Below, in pieces: positions 35,106 to 48,271 of a stretch of DNA of 64,000 bases. A program made the position numbers and the translations under genes. The notes under the pieces were generated by a model. It was not told where the DNA came from and did not search any database. It saw nothing but the letters and a program-made list of their open reading frames with translations. The DNA lies in the NCBI GenBank assembly GCA_040954595.2, contig CM082581.2, forward strand, positions 6,324,001 through 6,388,000. The letters are read 5' to 3'. Origin of the DNA: Balanoglossus misakiensis (taxonomy: Eukaryota; Hemichordata). Numbering within the stretch: position 1 is the first letter of the stretch; every line of letters starts with the position of its first letter.

Positions 35106-38100
35106 ATGGCGGCCAGGGAAGAACCCGGTTATGATTACGTTATTATCGGTGCTGGAAGCGCCGGTTGTGTTGTCGCAAACCGGTTATCAGAAGACGAGAG
35201 CACCAGTGTTCTGCTGCTAGAAGCTGGCCCCGAAGACACAAAACCGGAAATCCATGTTCCCGAAAAGCAGAAGAGTACTTTACTGACCGAAATTGATTGG
35301 CAATACCAGGTTAAGTCATAGACCCACTCAAGGGTCTACAGTTGAATATATAATACTACTATTCTGCAACATGGTGGAGGTCCCCCTTTGTCCCTTACAT
35401 GTGTGGCTCTCTGCTTTAATTTAGAAGTTTCCTTTAGATGCTGCACGATTACTTAATACATCGGCAAAATCTTGTTCTCCCCATGGAAGATTTCGATTCA
35501 AATGTTTTAAAGGTTATCGTCCCGGATGACCTATAGGCCTAAGTAAAGATGTAGTGAGTCTGGGTCACCGCAGTGTCGCTCTTATCACATGCGTCAGAAA
35601 AATAGGCAGTATACATCTTACGTGAGGTTTTGTTGTAAGTTATTAGCAGGATTTCCGTAATGCATACCATGGAATACTTTATTTTCACTTGAATTGATTT
35701 TCTTAATGATAGAAACTGTTGAAAACTAATCTGAATTATATTTTCAATATTCTTGTCAACGTATGTATACAGAACGGGTAACTTAATTTTACAAGGAATA
35801 CATGGCAAAAAACGGGATTTGTTTGTTGGTACAGATGTCAAAATTTAGCATGATTACTGGCGTTTTAATCACTTTATACATAGAGTGCAGCTTTTGCAAT
35901 AAGAGATTACTACAAGATTCAATTTAGTAGCAACAGCAGCCAAACCAGCGACACGTTATCTTTGAAAGTGTAACAACGCTCATTCGTAATATATACTTGA
36001 ATTTTGTTTCTTTATTCCTACTATATTTCATATGCTTTAATCTACAGACAGTTCCACAGAAACACGCATGCTTTGCTTTAAAAGACCATCGTTGCAACTG
36101 GAGCAAAGGAAAGGTGAGTCTAATAGACAACAAATCCTGGCTTTGACTGCTAAAACATACTAGTGCAGCTGTTCAGCATGACAAATGGTTTTTATATACT
36201 GGAACTGATGAAATTGGATCTCTAACGCCCAGAAACCCCCATAAGAAATGAATGGAAAAATTGACAAATGTTGTAGTTAAAATATGATCCAATGAAGGTT
36301 AGCATTACCTGCATGTGTGGTTTTCAGGTTCTTGGCGGATCAAGCAGCATCAACGCCATGATGTATGTCAGAGGCTGCAAAGAAGACTTCGATTCCTGGG
36401 CAAGACTGGGAGCTAAAGGGTGGAGCTACGACGAAGTTCTGCCTTACTTTTTGAAGTCAGAAAACAATACCAAGTGAGTTTCGTCCTCATGAATTTGAAG
36501 ATAGTATGATGCTCCTAGGTAATGTGACGCTGGTTGCATTATCGCAGGAGTATAGAACAAGCAGTTTGATGTTGTATATTGTTCCAGCTGACAATAGTCC
36601 GCCTCATATTTGAACACCAACACATTGAAATGTGTACTTTCAAACATGCGTGTTGTATTTCAATCTGGTGAATTATTTTATACATTATGTTATTTTATAT
36701 GTATGTTCATTTTGATATTTAAAACGCGTTTCCTCAGTAAGGAATACGTAGGAAATGAATACCATTCTGAAGGAGGATATCTAACCGTATCTGACCTAAC
36801 AGCTACTAGCAAGACGAGCGAGCTGATTATTGAAGGAGGTAACACTAATAAGTAATAAGTCAGCGACCACATTTAACGTAAGTGTTTTACTGTAAAGGCA
36901 TCCATAGTGTTACCAATGCTACTTCTGTAACGTTCATGTTGTTTTTTGGCCAGAAAGACACGTGGTTTTTCTTACTTTCTTACTGTTTCCTTTCTTCCCA
37001 CAGCCAAGGAATTGGGTTTCAAGCAAAATGACGTCAACAATTGTATTGATCCGGTAAGATGAAATCTGTTTGTAATTTTAATGATATCGTTTTGTTCCCG
37101 TGCTATAAGGCTCACGTAAATTATTTCATTTGCAGGTTGGCTTTAACTACATGCAAGCGAACATTAGAGATGGTAATCGATGCAGCACAGCCGATGCTTT
37201 TCTGAACCCGGCGAAGGGAAGGAAAAACCTGACAATCTGGACAGAATCTCTGGCAACAAAGGTAAAAAGTTTGCGTTATCATAATTTACTTCACCTGGAC
37301 TCCGCGTGTTTCGGAAATAAGCGTGTTTATGAAATATACACTTTTGATCGGATTGGATCGGTGTATAACAACCTATTAATTACAATACATGTATGTTATT
37401 CAAGACGATCATTCTATATCTTGTACTTAAAATCTCGTGGATCCAGTCATTCTCATGGCATATGTGCATTTTCAGATCGTGTTCGACGGCAAGAAAGCAA
37501 CCGCGGTTCTGATCTTGAAAAACGGCAAGACTGACACAGTAAAGGTGCAAAAAGAGGTTATTCTTTCTGCAGGGTCCATAGCATCTCCTCAGGTAAGACA
37601 GACAGACAGGCAGAGGGGCAGGTAAACAGACAAACAGACAGTACTTAAAGACGAAGATTTGATCGATGTATTTCAAGAAAATCTTGGTTGTTTGTTCACT
37701 TTATAAACTTCGTATTTTAGTAAACGCTATATACATCAGGGTTCATAAACACAAAGCTTTTTCTGGTATACATACATTTTCTTAGAATACAATCGAATGC
37801 GCCTTTCCAAAGTTTGGGCATCTGGACCAGCTCCTTGACGTACAAGAATACTTGACCAAAATCTTGTGATCAAACATGCTGCCACGATTAACCTACTAAA
37901 TGCTATACTTTCCCTAAAATATACCTTTAGGTGCTCATGTTGTCTGGTGTAGGACCCCAAGATCATCTTCGTGACTTAGGAATACCTGTCGTGAGTGATT
38001 TGCCAGTGGGACAGAATTTACAGGTATCAAATGACTGGAAATTACATCTAATCACATGGACTCATGGGTGCCTAATAAAGGACGTTTTCCTGTTGAAATG

Positions 38101-40389
38101 TCACAAATGAAAACCGTTTCCCTTTAAAAGATAGCCCCGTTTGTATGTGCGTCACCGTCATCAGGCTTTGTGGACAGAGACTACCGTAAAATGTATATAC
38201 ATGTAATACGCCCCAAGAGGTGATCCTTATATAGTACATGCGTTTGTGACCTCTAGCTCTCCTGAATCAACTTTTATTTGACTTCAAGTTGTCTCTAATA
38301 AAGTACCACTGTTTACGAGGGACTGTGATTTGTATCATAGGACGACGAAATAGTGGCAAAAAATTCATGTTTTAGTGTGTGTTTTTTCACAGGACCATAT
38401 CTTGGTATTGGTGAGATACAAAGGTAACGCTGGCGGCATTGGAAAGGTGCGTTCATATAACCCTGTCCACTGTTAATTATTTGCCTCGGGACATTCTAGT
38501 TCAGTGGCTGCGTGTATTAATTAAAAGTGCATTATGTGATGCTCGCGTGGTTTGTTGGCGCAATACAAGTTGTAAATGAATCTACATGAATGTATATGTG
38601 TTTTTTTCAGGACTGGGCCACAAATCATCTGGAAGTCTGTGGCTTTTTCAAAACCGAGGTAAGGCCGAGTGTTCACTACCTGAGAGAAACTATAAAATGT
38701 TACTTTAATCACAAGCTACCATTTCCATTTCACACAGTGACTATTTTCAGCGGCGATTTTTGAACATTAATATTATTATTGTCGAAATTAAATCTTCTAG
38801 TGATAAAATGAAAACTTTTAAATTATGCAAATTTTCAAGCTGTTATAAATATATATCAGATATCGGTAACATCCATATCGCTAGCACTCTTTTGTTCTAT
38901 TTTGTGCTTGCAATCATAAGCCAAATATTTGATTATCGCAACTTTTAAAGGAGCATACAAACTTTTCGCCTACGCTCTTCTTATTCGATCAACAAAACAG
39001 GAAGAACATCCCTGGCCTGACATACAATTATTCTTCATACCAACGTACTATTGTGAAAAGACAGTATGCAACATCAGCGAGCAGTGAGTATCGCCCACGT
39101 CATAGCTTTTGCGAATATTATGCCTTAGACGCGTTTGAATTATGTCAACTACTCCAATTTTTTATTCGAGCCATTTTCCCATTTTGGCCGATATTATATC
39201 TCTCATTCAACCTGAGTTCTCTGTTATATAGTATCGTTTAACTGATATTATCCGCATGTATCTGTACACCAAGATCGTATACATGTATGTACAATGCGTA
39301 TCTCGCATCACTACTCGCATCTTATCGTGCAACCCGTGATGTCAACTTTTTCCGACCAGATTTAGCAAAGCCCTGGAGCATACCGACGATGATGTGATGA
39401 ATGCCACAGAGGGGATACTATTCTTTCCGGGACTACTTCACCCAAAAAGTGTTGGCGACATCAAACTTGCCAGTCAAAATCCTTTGGATCATCCAATAAT
39501 TGATCCCCACTATTTGGAGCAACAAGAAGACGTACAGACATTGTTAAAGGTGAGAATTAGCGCTGACCCGTGTCAAATTTGAAATGACTGCTGATTTTCA
39601 CGTTTCAACAACCGAAACCGAATACTGATTGAGGTGTTTTCTCTCCATTTTAAAGAGCGTTCGTGTTATTCAGAAGTTGATGAATACTAAGGCTATGAAG
39701 GGTCACGGGTAAGTCTTAATATCAAATTGAAATACGAAAACATTAATGACGTTTGTGATGTACAAAAAGAGGAAGAGAGACAGACAGACACGTGTCGGGG
39801 AAAAAACAGTAGACATTATGATAGTATAACATTAAAACAGACAAGATGAGTAAAACTCAAACTCTTCTTACAGAATAATTCCGTCATATTTCAAGTTCGA
39901 CAACTGCCCCCACGAGGTGGACAGCGATGCATACTGGGAACACGTCATTCGTCACTTAACACTTACGGTATGGCACCAAGTAGGGACTTGTAAAATGGGA
40001 GCCTCTGATGACCCATCTGCCGTGGTTTATCCGTGCCTCAGGTAACATTCCCATGTGACTCTATTCGTGTACATGCATTGAAGAAATGTCGTTCATTCTA
40101 GACTAAAAGAATGGCGAAGTGATGTTTTTCCTCAAAGCCTGTTGTATAGCAAGACTTGGCAACTTCCTTGTAACGTTGTTTAACTATCGTCGTCAATTTT
40201 CATTCGTAGAAAATTGTGTATTCTTGCATATAAATGCGAACACTTCATTTCTGTTTCAGAGTCCGCGGACTAGACAACGTCCGTGTTGCGGATGCTTCCA
40301 TCATGCCACACCTGACATCTGGCAATACAAACGCCCCTTGCATAATGATCGGTGAAAAGGCTTCAGATTTGATTAAGCAAGACATGTGA
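35106..40389 (+). CDS. GMC6: GMC-family FAD oxidoreductase, choline-dehydrogenase-like
   Basis: Fifteen exons: 35106-35309, 36048-36113, 36328-36473, 36738-36838, 37004-37053, 37136-37261, 37476-37592, 37931-38023, 38393-38446, 38611-38658, 39001-39083, 39360-39549, 39656-39708, 39874-40041, 40260-40389; 542 residues. It is the sister of GMC7, with introns alignable throughout. Two changes set it apart: exon 11 lacks 12 nt ([11 protein letters not shown] where GMC7 has [15 protein letters not shown]), and the VVDPCLR motif after the catalytic loop is VVYPCLR, losing an Asp kept by every other copy. [41 protein letters not shown] and SGNTNAP remain. Exon 8 reads [16 protein letters not shown] is at 40603. 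Confidence 0.87.
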
Positions 40390-40969
40390 TGTGGAGCTCA
40401 TGAAGTGTATTCTGATCAAGATTTTCGAGACATTGACCACTCTGAATATATTGTTCTTTAATTCGAGATACCTCTATCATGACGCCCCCTCAACCTTGCA
40501 GAGCAAAGGCAAAAGCCATTATATCTGGAAAGGTTTCGGATTTGATTAAGCAAACAATGCGATTTTTTGCGCTAAAACAAGTGGAAGAAGAGATGTATCT
40601 TAAATAAAAATAAAAACAGCTATATCTGCATAGTATCACTGACTTCATATAGCCATAGCCTAGTTTATGTAATACACAGCATGTCTGGTTAGGCCTATAT
40701 ACATATCAGGAACTGGGGCAAAATACGGGTCATACCCTTTTGCAGCAGGTATATGTCAACGCACAAGACATGGACGGATAATAGTGTGTGTATGCAACAC
40801 GCATTCGCATGACATGACTTCATGACCCTCACAAACCAGTTTGAGACAAATTGTCCCCGGCGAGTCATGTTCGCCGTTCGCCCCCTCGCCAAAATGGTAC
40901 AGCCTGCAGACCATGTTTTGAAGTCATCGTGCGAGGCCGCTCGCGCTCGGTCGATGGCTATCATTCAAC
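40390..40969 (+). other. GMC6-GMC7 intergenic region
   Basis: Contains an exon 15 relic (40473-40559), AATAAA at 40603, and the intact empty site (40799-40802) of the element inserted at the matching place downstream of GMC7. From about 40825 it is homologous to the flank upstream of GMC6. Confidence 0.65.
40473..40559 (+). pseudogene. exon 15 relic downstream of GMC6
   Basis: A 29-codon stretch reads S-I-M-T-P-P-Q-P, then AKAIISGKVSDLIKQTM. It lines up with the family exon 15 ([14 protein letters not shown], then [16 protein letters not shown]). The catalytic SGNTNAP is destroyed and no stop follows the last Met. An almost identical stretch lies downstream of GMC7. Confidence 0.65.
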
Positions 40970-43900
40970 ATGGCGGCCAGAGAACAACCCGGTTACGATT
41001 ACGTTATAATCGGTGCTGGAAGCGCCGGTTGTGTTGTCGCAAACCGGTTATCAGAAGACGAGAGCACCAGTGTTCTGCTGCTAGAAGCTGGCCCCGAAGA
41101 CACAAAACCGGAAATCCATGTTCCCGAAAAGCAGAAGAGTACTTTACAGACCGAAATTGATTGGCAATACCAGGTTAAGTCATAGACCCACTCCAGGGTC
41201 TACAGTTAAATTTATAAGGTCCCCTATGTCCCTTACATTTCTTGCTCTCTGCTTTAATTTAGAAGTTTCCTTTAGATGCTGCACGATTACTTAATACATC
41301 GGCAAAATCTTGTTCTCCCCATGGAAGATTTCGATTCAAATGTTTTAAAGGTTATCGTCCCGGATGACCTACATGTATAGGCCTAAGCAAAGATGGCGTG
41401 AGTCTGGGTCACCGCAGTGTCGCTCTTATCACATACGTCTGAAAAATAGGCAGTATACATCTTATGTGAGGTTTTGTTGCAAATTATTAGCGCGATTTAC
41501 GTAATGCATACCATGGAATACTTTATTTTCATTGGAATTGATTTTTTTAATGATGGAAACTGTTGAAAACTACTGTGAATTGTATTTTCAATATTCTTGT
41601 CAACGTATGTATAAAGAATGGGTAACTTGATTTTAGCGGAGCATTCTGCAAGGAACACATGGCAAAAAACGTTATCTTTTTGTTGGTGCAAATTTCCAAA
41701 TTTAGCACGATTACTATAGCGTTTTAATAACTTTATACATACAGTGTATAGCTTTTGCAATAACAACAGATTAATGCCCATTCGTAATACTTGAATGAAC
41801 GGTAAATTTTGTTTTTTTCATTCCAACTATATTTCCTATGCTTTAATCTGAAGACAGTTCCACAGAAACACGGATGCTTTGCTTTAAAAGACCATCGTTG
41901 CAACTGGAACAAAGGAAAGGTGAGTCTAATAGAAAACAAATCCTGGCTTTGACTGTTAAAACATACTAATGTAGCAAAACAATTGGTTTTATATACTGGG
42001 ACTGATGATGCCCAGAAACCCCCATAAGAAATGAATGAAAAAATTGAAAACTTTTGTTGGTAAAATATGATCCAAAGCTAGGAATACCTGCATGTGTGGT
42101 TTTCAGGTTCTCGGAGGTACGAGCAGCATCAACGGTATGCAGTACGTGAGGGGCTGCAAGGAAGACTTCGATTCCTGGGCAAGACTTGGAGCTGAAGGGT
42201 GGAGCTACGACGAAGTGTTGCCATACTTTTTGAAGTCAGAAAATAACACGAAGTGAGTTTCGTCCTCATGAATTTGAGGATAGTATGATGCTCCTAGGTA
42301 ATGTGACGCTGGTTGCATTATCGCAGGAGTATAGCATAAAGCAGTTTTATGATGTATATTTTTCCATCTGACAATTGTCCGCCTCATATTTGAACACCAA
42401 CATGTGTACTTTCAAACATGCGTGTTGTATTTCAATCTGGTGAATTATTTTATACATAATTTTTAATGTATGTTCATTTTGATATTTAAAACGCGTTTCC
42501 TCAGTAAGGAATACGTAGGAAATGAATACCATTCTGAAGGAGGATATCTAACCGTATCTGACCTAACAGCTACTAGCAAGACGAGCGAGCTGATTATTGA
42601 AGGAGGTAACACTAATAAGTAATAAGTCAACGATTTATAATACGTTTGTGCGACCACATGTCACGTAAGTGTTTTACTGTAAAGGCATATAGTGTTACCA
42701 ATGCTGCTTCTGAAACGTTCATGTTGTTTTTTGGCCAGAAAGATACGTGGTTTTTCTTACTTTCTTACTGTTTCCTTTCTTCCCCCAGCCAAGGAATTGG
42801 GTTTCAAGCAAAATGACGTCAACAATTGTATTGATCCGGTAAGAGGCAATCTGTTTGTAATTTTAATAATATCGATATTTGTTCCCGTGGTATAAGGCTC
42901 ACAAATAAATTATTTCATTTGTAGGTTGGCTTTAACTATATGCAAGCGACCATGAAAGATGGTAAACGATGCAGCACGGCCGATGCTTTTCTGAACCCAG
43001 TGAAGGAAAGGAAAAACCTGACAATCTGGACAGAATCTCTGGCAACAAAGGTAAAAAGTTATTTGCGTTATCATAATTTACTTCACCTGGACTCCGCGAG
43101 AAACGTTATGATATATCTGCAGCGGGTTGTATTGTGTTTCGGAAGTAAGCGTCTTTATAAAATAGATTTTGATCGGATTAGATCGGTGTATAGGGAATGG
43201 CATATGTGCATCATGTGCATTTTCAGATCGTGTTCGACGGCAAGAAAGCAACCGCGGTTCTGATCTTGAAAAACGGCAAGGCTGACACAGTAAAGGTGCA
43301 CAAAGAGGTTATTCTTTCTGCGGGATCCATAGCATCTCCTCAGGTAAATGAAGCGAATTTTAAGTACTGACATAAGTAACCAATGTCCATTTGTTACTAC
43401 GGTGTTTCTTCAGACAGACAGGCGGACAGGTACATTGTAAACAGACAAACGGACAGGAAGTGCTAAAAGATGAAGATTTGTTCGATGTATTTCTTGGTTT
43501 TTTGTTCACTTTATAACCTTCGTTTTTTAGTAAACGCTACATCAGGAGTGATAAACACACATTCCTTTCTTATAATCGAATTTAACGCGCCCTTCCAGAG
43601 TTTGCGGGGTATTTGGACCAGCTCCTTGACGTACAAGAATGCCTGACCAAAATTTTGTGATCAAAATTGCTGCCGCGATTAACCTACTAAATGCTATAAT
43701 TTCCCTAAAATATGCCTTCAGGTGCTCATGTTGTCTGGTGTAGGACCCCAAGATCATCTTCGTGACTTAGGAATACCTGTCGTTAGTGATTTGCCAGTGG
43801 GACAGAATCTGCAGGTATCAAAAGACTGGAAATTACATCTAATCACATGGACTCATACGTGGAACGACCCTACGACGTTTTCTTGTTGAAATGTCACAAG

Positions 43901-46421
43901 TAAAAACCGCTTCCCTATAAGATAGCCCGGTTCATATGTGCTTCACCGTCATCAGGCTTTGTGGACAGAGACTACCGTAAAATGTATATACATGTAATAC
44001 GCCCGAAGAGGTGATCCTTATATAGTACATGCGTTTGTGACCTCTAGCTCTCCTGAATCAGCTCTTGGAAACTTTTATTTGACTTCAAGCTGTTTCTAAT
44101 AAAGTACCACTGTTTACGAGGGACTGTGATTTGTATCATAGGACGACGAAATAGTGGCAAAAAATTCATGTTTTAGTGTTTTTTTTCACAGGACCATATC
44201 TTGGTATTGGTGAGATACAAAGGTAACGCTGGCGGCATTGGAAAGGTGCGTTAAATATAACCCTTTCCGCTGTTAATTATTTGCCTCGGGACATTCTATT
44301 TCAGTGGCTGCGTGTATTAATTAAAAGTGCATTATGTGATGCTCACGTGGTTTGTTGGCGCAATACAAGTTTTTAATAAATCTACGTGAATGTATATGTT
44401 TATATTTTAGGACTGGGCCACAAATCATCTGGAAGTCTGCGGCTTCTTCAAAACAGAGGTAAGGCCGCGTGTTCATTACCTGGGAGAAACTATAAAATGT
44501 TACTTTAATCACAAGCTACCATGTCCATTTCATACAATTACAGTGGCGATTTTTGAACATAATTTACGTCGAAATTGAAGCTTCTTGTGGTAATGAGTCT
44601 CTCAGTACGCTGATATATTTAGCTAATTTTAGCTTTTTTGGCAAGCCTGGACGTAAATTGTTAATTGCCAACTTTTCCATTATGCAAATGTTCAATATAT
44701 ATATCAGATATCGCTAGCACTCTTTTGTTCTATTTGTGCTTGCAATCATAAAGCAAAATCTTTGATAATCGCAACTTTTAAAGGCGCATACAAACTTTTC
44801 GCCTACGCTCTTCTTATTCGATCAACAAAACAGGAAGAACATCCCTGGCCTGACATACAATTATTCTACATACCAACGTACTACTGGGGAGGTTCTGGTG
44901 AAAAGACAGTATACAACATCAGCGAGCAGTGAGTATCGCCAACGTCATAGCTTTTGCGAATCTTATGCCTTAGAAGCGTTTGAATTGTGTCAACTACTCC
45001 AATTTTGTATTCGAGCCATTTTCCCATTTTGGCCGATATTATATCTCTCATTCAACCTGAGTTCTCTGTTATATAATATCATTTAACTGATATTATCCGC
45101 ATGTATCTGTACACCAAGATCGTATACATGTATGTACAATGCGTATCTCGCATCACTACTCGCATCTTATCGTGCAACCCGTGATGTCAACTTTTTTTGA
45201 CCAGATTTAGCAAAGCCCTGGAGCATACCGACGATGATGTGATGAATGCCACAGAGGGGATACTATTCTTTCCGGGACTACTTCACCCAAAAAGTGTTGG
45301 CGACATCAAACTTGCCAGTCAAAATCCATTGGATCATCCAATAATTGATCCCCACTATTTGGAGCAACAAGAAGACGTACAGACATTGTTAAAGGTGAGA
45401 ATTAGCGCTGACCCGTGTCAAGTTTGAAATGACTGCTGATTTTCACTTTTCAACAACCGAGACCGAATTCTGATTGAGGTGTTTTCTCTCCATTTTAAAG
45501 AGCGTCCGTGTTATTCAGAAGTTGATGAATACTAAGGCTATGAAGGGTCACGGGTAAGTCTTATGAAATGGAAGTACGACAAACCATAGTGACATTTGTG
45601 ATGTACAAAAGGATAAAGAGAGAGAGAGACAGGCACACAGCGGGAAAGAACCAGCGATATTCTGACACAGACAGGCACAGTTATCAGACTAATGGGAGGA
45701 GGACCAGTGTACCCCAATCTGATTAAAATCAGATGTAGAGTTGGTTCGATCTTTGCATTTTATTGTTCTTTGCAGAGGTTCGCCATATCCATACACACAG
45801 ACAGCAAATTACAAGCAAATGCAAACAATCTAGCCAATACTACATTTAATTTAAATTTTACCACATTGAGTACACCGAAACCACACTCTGACTCTAGTTC
45901 TCCTTACAGAATAATTCCGTCATATTTCAAGTTCGACAACTGCCCCCACGAGGTGGACAGCGATGCATACTGGGAACACGTCATTCGTCACTTAACACTT
46001 ACAGTATGGCACCAAGTAGGGACTTGTAAAATGGGAGCCTCTGATGACCCATCTGCCGTGGTTGATCCGTGCCTCAGGTAACATTCCCATGTGACTCTAT
46101 TCGTGTACATGCATTGAAGAAATGTCGTTCATTCTAGACTAAAAGAATGGCGAAGTGATGTTTTTCCTCAAAGCCTGTTGTATAGCAAGACTTGGCAACT
46201 TCCTTGTAACGTTGTTTAACTATCGTCAATTTTCATTCGTAGAAAATTGTGTATTCTTGCATATAATGCGAACACTTCATTTCTGTTTCAGAGTCCGCGG
46301 ACTAGACAACGTCCGTGTTGCGGATGCTTCCATCATGCCACACCTGACATCTGGCAATACAAACGCCCCTTGCATAATGATCGGTGAAAAGGCTGCAGAT
46401 TTGATTAAACAAGACATGTGA
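40970..46421 (+). CDS. GMC7: GMC-family FAD oxidoreductase, choline-dehydrogenase-like
   Basis: Fifteen exons: 40970-41173, 41854-41919, 42107-42252, 42505-42605, 42789-42838, 42925-43050, 43227-43343, 43722-43814, 44192-44245, 44411-44458, 44834-44928, 45205-45394, 45501-45553, 45910-46077, 46292-46421; 546 residues. All catalytic and flavin motifs are intact ([55 protein letters not shown]). It is nearly identical to GMC6 in most exons and many introns, except exon 3, whose first half matches GMC3 instead (see findings). Exon 1 is 68 codons, one fewer than in GMC1. Intron 13 has grown by about 190 bp relative to GMC6. AATAAA is at 46635. Confidence 0.9.
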
Positions 46422-46832
46422 TGTAGAGATCATGAAGTGTATTCTGATCAAGATTTTCGAGACATTGACCACTCTGAATATATTGTTCTTTAATTCGAGA
46501 TACCTCTATCATGACGCCCCCTCAACCTTGCAGAGCAAAGGCAAAAGCCATTATATCTGGAAAGGTTTCGGATTTGATTAAGCAAACAATGCGATTTTTT
46601 GCGCTAAAACAAGTGGAAGAAGAGATGTATCTTAAATAAAAATAAAAACAGCTATATCTGCATAGTATCACTGACTTCATATAGCCATAGCCTAGTTTAT
46701 GTAATACACAGCATGTCTGGTTAGGCCTATATATATATCAGGAACGGGGGCAAAATGCGGGTCATACCCTTTTGCAGCAGGTATATGTCAACGCACAAGA
46801 CATGGACGGATAATAGTGTGTGTATGCAACAC
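46422..46832 (+). other. GMC7 3' flank
   Basis: Matches the GMC6 3' flank almost base for base, including the exon 15 relic and the AATAAA, up to the point where the inserted element begins. Confidence 0.65.
46505..46591 (+). pseudogene. exon 15 relic downstream of GMC7
   Basis: The same decayed 29-codon exon 15 copy as at 40473-40559 (AKAIISGKVSDLIKQTM). Its presence in both places shows that it predates the GMC6/GMC7 duplication. Confidence 0.65.
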
Positions 46833-47126
46833 GCAGTCAGATCGCACGGCATTCATTAACATATGCAAATGAAGAAAGTACTTCAAACCATGTAGCCGTT
46901 AGAGTGGGCCCCGCTGAAGGGTCGCGAAATAGGCCATTTTTTTACTCGATATTATAGAGCTGTTTTCAGGCGATGTGGATTATTTTAAGACAAAACCGTG
47001 GATTCACTTGAAGGTAGGTATACTGGATTGTTACTGAATGATTTTTTGGCAACTTCTGTCGAGTAGTTTCTTTGTAATCACGAAATTTCTGACGACTGTG
47101 AAAAAACACATAGCGTTGACATCCTC

Positions 47127-47155
47127 TCGATTATTTTTAAGCTGACCGTTACACA
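47127..47155 (+). repeat. internal direct repeat of the 46833-48658 element, copy 1
   Basis: A 29-bp segment beginning TCGATTATTTTTAAGC occurs again exactly at 48243-48271. Confidence 0.9.
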
Positions 47156-47262
47156 TGGATTTTACCACGAAATTTCAAACTTTTATCAAAATATAGACAT
47201 CAAACTCCCTCTCTTTGAGTTTTCATTCACTTCCAAGCTTTGATAGTGACGATATGACCAGT

Positions 47263-47334
47263 TCAATTTTGTTTACCTTTCAACCTGTGAGCGCCATTTT
47301 GTTTACTTTTCAACCCGTGAGCGCCACTTCTTCT
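47263..47334 (+). repeat. tandem duplication inside the element
   Basis: Two adjacent copies, about 31 bp each, of ATTTTGTTTACCTTTCAACC followed by TGAGCGCC differ by two bases. Confidence 0.85.
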
Positions 47335-48242
47335 GCAAAATGGCGGGAGAAGACAGCATGCATGTGTACGTATATACGCTGGCGCAGGCTTGATCCTGGG
47401 TTGTACCAGCTGCGTAGTTTTCCCTCCTCTCTCGTGCGAAGAAATTTTGATTGCTGATATGTAATCCCGAGTTTTACTAAACCCTAACAATTATTTTATG
47501 AAGGTTTGCCCGTCAAGGAAGCTCACTTTTTTTAATTTTATTGTTCTTTCAGATTGATGAAGACTGATTTTTGTGGTGGTGGTGTTGCAGTTGACTGTTT
47601 TATTTTAGCTGTCTGAGTTGACAATTTATTCTGTATTTTATTGTATTTTTAACTCTTTATCCTGTATTTTGTAGTAGTATTTTGAACACTGTTTAATAAA
47701 TAAATTACTATTATTATTATTTATCGACCCAATGCAGTGATGACAAATCGCTCGCCTTCAGACACAAATGTTGTATTTATTGCATATATCATCGGCGAAT
47801 AAAGGGAAGTGGTTTCGAAGTTACACTTGGCATTTTCGAAAAGTCTACTTATATCCCACGATGCGGAGAAAAAAATATATACTAAATACGTCAGCTGAGC
47901 TCCTCACGTACGGTAAACCTGGCATTCTGTGCATGGGTAATCAAATATTTGTTTGTAGCCCAATGTAGGCGAACGACGTGGAGCACCCGGGCGCGGCACT
48001 CGTGCGATTGATCGATGTTGTGTCGAAATCAGGCCAGTAATTAAGTTAAAACTTGGCTGATATGTTACCTTAGAGTGTTATACACTATCCAGTAACTTTT
48101 ACTTGACAAGTGTCTTTTAGAAACTGTTTTCCCCACGATAAACGTGTCGTTTCACGAGCAACGCAACACTTCCGTATTTACAAGCCTAACATGGAGAGGT
48201 CAACGTAGGGCCTATACTTCCGGGTCATATCGTCGAACTACA

Positions 48243-48271
48243 TCGATTATTTTTAAGCTGACCGTTACACA
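48243..48271 (+). repeat. internal direct repeat of the 46833-48658 element, copy 2
   Basis: Exact second copy of the 29-bp segment at 47127-47155. Confidence 0.9.

Noticed and set aside
47215-47457. 80-codon frame inside the TIR element as a possible transposase fragment
   Set aside because: It lies across a tandem duplication and shows no catalytic or DNA-binding motif.
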